Shown here: one piece after another, positions 7,249 through 9,978 of the stretch
How the letters are laid out: every line of letters begins with the position of its first letter
How positions within the stretch are numbered: the first letter of the stretch is position 1
NCBI GenBank assembly: GCA_905200315.1
Contig: CAJKKA010000056.1
Location: forward strand, 1 to 9,978
Direction of reading: 5' to 3'
Length of the DNA stretch: 9,978 bases
Source of the DNA: an uncultured Clostridium sp.
Lineage (GTDB): Bacteria > Bacillota_A > Clostridia > TANB77 > CAG-508
The notes under the pieces: model-generated
Database searches by the model: none
Told to the model about the DNA's origin: nothing
Seen by the model: only the letters and a program-made list of their open reading frames with translations
Program-made: the position numbers and the translations under genes

Positions 7249-7275
7249 TACAAAAGAAATTTCTTGGAGGAAAAA

Positions 7276-9273
7276 ATGAAATTTACTAAGGAAAAATTAG
7301 AATTACAAGAAGGTTTAAAAAGAGAATGGCTAATAACAAATGGAATAGGTGGATTTAGTTCATCAACAATAATAGGAGCAAATACAAGAAGGTACCACGG
7401 ACTATTAATAGCTCCGCTAAAGCCACCAGCACAGCGTAGTTTAATATTATCTAAATTAGATGAAAGCATTACAATAAATAATAAAGAAATACCATTATAT
7501 ACAAATGTATGCAAAAACTATATTACACAAGGCTATAAATATCAAATATGCTTTGAAAAAGAATATATACCGACCTTCGAGTACAAAGTAGAAAATATAA
7601 ATATAAAAAAATCAATTTGTATGGAATACGGAAAAAATACAGTTTGTGTATTTTATGAAATAAAAAATTCAAATGAAGAAATTAAACTAAAGTTGGCTCC
7701 AATAGTTAATTTTAGAGATTTTCACTCAATGAGTACAAATAAAAAGTTTAGCCTTAAACAAGAAAACGTAAAGAAAAACAAAATAAAAATCAGCATAGAA
7801 AATAATAGTTTTTATATAAATTGTTCAGAAGGAAAATATACAAAATACGAAGATGATACTTTCAATAATATGTTTTATATTGAAGAAGAAAAAAGAGGAT
7901 TTTATCCAGAAGAAAACCATAGTGTTTCTGGAATATATGAAATAGAAATAAAACCAAATGAAAATAAAAAAATTACTTTTGTGTGTTCGCTAGAAGAAAA
8001 TATAGATAAAATTGATGGCGAAAAAATAATAGAAAAAGAAATAAGCAGACTAGATAAAATAATAAAAGATACAAAACTTATAAATAAAAATGAAGAAAAT
8101 AAATTATTAAAAGAATTTATAATAGCAACAGATAATTTTATTGTATACAGACCAGAATTTAAGTTACACACAATAATTGCTGGTTATCCATGGTTTTTAG
8201 ATTGGGGAAGAGATAGTTTAATATCTTTTGAGGGGCTACTTTTAAAAACAAACAGATATGAGTTAGCAAAAGAAATTTTATTAACATTTAAACACGATAT
8301 AAAACAAGGCTTGGTTCCAAATGGCTATTCAGAAGCAGATAACACACCATTGTATAATAGCGTAGATTCTTCATTATTATTATTCGAACAAATAGCAAAA
8401 TACATAAAATATACTGGAGATATTGAGTTTGTAAAAAAAGAATTTTATGAAGTTTTAAAAGATATTGTGGTTAACTATGAAAAAGGAATAGACTTAGATA
8501 ACAATAATATTTATTTAGATAATGATGGATTAATAGTAAGTGGAACGCCGACAACACAAAATACGTGGATGGATGCAAAATATGAAGGAATAGCTGCAAC
8601 TCCAAGGAATGGAAAAGCAGTAGAAATAAATGCTTTGTGGTATAATGCATTAAAAATATTAGAAGAATTATCAGTAAAATTTAAAGAAAAAAGTTTGGCA
8701 CAAGAATATTTGAAGAAAGCTAATAAATGCAAAAGAAACTTTAAAGCCCAATTTTATAATGAAAAAAGAAAATGTTTATATGATGTTGTAGGAGATAGTA
8801 AAATAAGACCTAATCAATTATTTAGCGTAGCACTAACATATCCTGTAATAGAGCCAAATACAAAAATAGCAAAAGAGATGTTATATACTACAACAAAAAA
8901 ATTAAAAAATAAATATGGACTAAAAACCTTAGCAAAAGGCGAAGAAAATTATATAGATATATACGAAGGAAACGGCTTTAAAAGAGATATGAGCTACCAT
9001 CAAGGAATAACGTGGCCATGGCTTTTAGGAATATATAACGATACCTTTAGGAAAATTAAAGAAAGTGAAAAAACAATTAAAAATAAAAAGCAATATAAAG
9101 AGGATTATGAAAAATTTATAAAAGAACTAAAAAGTGTAGCAAAAAAAATGATAGAAGATGAGGGATGTATAGGAAGTATATCAGAGTTATACGATTCAAA
9201 AAGACCACAACTTCCCAAAGGAGCTATAGCACAAGCTTGGAGTGTAGCAGAAATATTTAGAATATTGTATTAA
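7276..9273 (+). CDS. Glycogen debranching enzyme (amylo-alpha-1,6-glucosidase type, GH133-like)
   Basis: This cytosolic enzyme would hydrolyse alpha-1,6 branch points during glycogen or alpha-glucan breakdown. I use ATG 7276 because GGAGG (7266-7270) lies 5 nt upstream; an in-frame TTG at 7264 overlaps that site. The 665-residue protein shows an N-terminal sugar-binding-type domain starting REWLITNGIGGFSSSTIIGANTRRYHGLLIA (quoted in parts: NGIGGFSSSTIIG, NTRRYHGLLIA), a beta-rich middle, and a C-terminal (alpha/alpha)6-barrel from about 290. The barrel has PWFLDWGRDS at 305-314, NTWMDA at 429-434, GKAVEINALWYNAL shortly after, and YHQGITWPW at 574-582; the Asp residues in the first two and the neighbouring Glu are the likely active-site acids. 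It is intact and typical of bacterial GDE_C proteins. It follows yvcK by 27 nt and probably ends the operon, though no convincing terminator is visible after it. Confidence 0.93.
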   Translation: MKFTKEKLELQEGLKREWLITNGIGGFSSSTIIGANTRRYHGLLIAPLKPPAQRSLILSKLDESITINNKEIPLYTNVCKNYITQGYKYQICFEKEYIPTFEYKVENINIKKSICMEYGKNTVCVFYEIKNSNEEIKLKLAPIVNFRDFHSMSTNKKFSLKQENVKKNKIKISIENNSFYINCSEGKYTKYEDDTFNNMFYIEEEKRGFYPEENHSVSGIYEIEIKPNENKKITFVCSLEENIDKIDGEKIIEKEISRLDKIIKDTKLINKNEENKLLKEFIIATDNFIVYRPEFKLHTIIAGYPWFLDWGRDSLISFEGLLLKTNRYELAKEILLTFKHDIKQGLVPNGYSEADNTPLYNSVDSSLLLFEQIAKYIKYTGDIEFVKKEFYEVLKDIVVNYEKGIDLDNNNIYLDNDGLIVSGTPTTQNTWMDAKYEGIAATPRNGKAVEINALWYNALKILEELSVKFKEKSLAQEYLKKANKCKRNFKAQFYNEKRKCLYDVVGDSKIRPNQLFSVALTYPVIEPNTKIAKEMLYTTTKKLKNKYGLKTLAKGEENYIDIYEGNGFKRDMSYHQGITWPWLLGIYNDTFRKIKESEKTIKNKKQYKEDYEKFIKELKSVAKKMIEDEGCIGSISELYDSKRPQLPKGAIAQAWSVAEIFRILY

Positions 9274-9327
9274 TAAAAAATATTAAAAAAAGAAATATAA
9301 TATTTAGAATAAATTAACATCAAACGA

Positions 9328-9360
9328 TGTAGGGGGTCGTCGTTCTTTGGGCGACCCGCC
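9328..9360 (+). repeat. GC-rich palindromic repeat, intergenic copy
   Basis: Begins TGTAGGGGGTCGTCG and ends GGGCGACCCGCC; GGGTCGTC pairs with GGCGACCC through 8 positions including one G-T wobble. It lies 54 nt after the debranching enzyme stop. It could act as a 3' stem or termination/attenuation structure, but no T-run follows. The 223-nt gap 9274-9496 contains this copy, the gene B promoter, another copy at 9438 and the gene B ribosome binding site. Confidence 0.8.
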
Positions 9361-9390
9361 AAAATAAATCAAAAAAAGAACAAAATACTA

Positions 9391-9419
9391 TTGCATATTT
9401 AAAAGGTTTAAAGTAAAAT
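9391..9419 (+). promoter_or_regulatory. Candidate sigma-A promoter for gene B, paralogous to that of gene A
   Basis: TTGCAT (9391-9396), 17-nt spacer, TAAAAT (9414-9419), preceded by AGAACAAAA (9377). Spacing, -10 sequence and upstream context match the gene A promoter at 3385-3413. Transcription would begin near 9426, placing the palindrome at 9438-9465 in the 5' untranslated region. Confidence 0.6.
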
Positions 9420-9437
9420 TATACCATAAAATTAAAA

Positions 9438-9465
9438 GTAGGGGCACAGTGCTCTGTGCCCACAA
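9438..9465 (+). repeat. GC-rich palindromic repeat in the likely 5' UTR of gene B
   Basis: GTAGGGGCACAG and CTGTGCCCACAA flank TGCT: a perfect 8-bp stem (GGGCACAG/CTGTGCCC) with a 4-nt loop. It lies between the promoter and the AAGGAG site at 9481-9486. Gene A has no copy at this place, so the element seems to have been inserted after the module was duplicated. Confidence 0.8.
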
Positions 9466-9496
9466 CAAATAAAACAAAAGAAGGAGATGTAGTTAA

Positions 9497-9978
<482 letters not shown>

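Noticed and set aside
9274..9325. Terminator after the debranching enzyme gene
   Set aside because: Only a weak AATATT/AATATT-type pairing and no T-run; the palindrome at 9328 may serve instead but this is not shown.

Overview
The window is a very AT-rich, almost entirely plus-strand segment with AGA/TTA/ATA-type codon use, strong AAGGAG/GGAGG ribosome binding sites and Gram-positive housekeeping genes (queA, type II-like murB, membrane-anchored yvcK, GH133 glycogen debranching enzyme). This, plus pilin-like hydrophobic segments of the 'ITLIALIITIIVLLILAG' type, points to an uncultured-type clostridial Firmicute, probably a gut member. That placement is an inference from gene content; no rRNA or tRNA gene is present.

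Layout. Positions 1-459 are the 3' end of a putative zinc metallopeptidase (HEFLH), followed closely by queA (476-1498). Next is a membrane-anchored surface protein with an InlB/Flg_new-type repeat and a glycine-rich region (1535-3007). Its last ~119 codons (2955-3311) are cut off by one extra base near 2954. After a 140-nt gap with a promoter, a pilin-like protein with a 70-residue N-terminal extension follows (3452-4237), then a clear terminator (4267-4310). A new promoter leads into a short-leader pseudopilin-like gene (4383-4787), murB, yvcK and the debranching enzyme, spaced 12, 13 and 27 nt apart, so probably one operon. The last 700 bp hold a second copy of the pilin-like promoter/RBS/leader module (gene B, 9497 to the window end), packed with GC-rich palindromic repeats.

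Main point of interest. Three surface-protein genes carry a dinucleotide microsatellite in codons ~7-24, each directly after a Thr-Val pair: (AG)9 at 1555-1572, (CA)5 at 3491-3501 and a 39-nt (AC)19.5 tract at 9529-9567. In the first two the frame is open through the tract. In gene B the start codon is out of frame with a long downstream ORF that aligns with the 3452 gene, and losing one AC unit or gaining two would restore it. In all three, both alternative frames stop within about four codons after the tract. This is the expected design of an ON/OFF phase-variable surface-protein family. The leaders of the two pilin-like genes also contain in-frame copies of a roughly 30-nt GC-rich palindromic repeat (VGADASVRPQ when translated), resembling in principle the coding-sequence palindromic elements of Rickettsia. 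Other copies lie in the intergenic DNA and in the likely 5' UTR of gene B.
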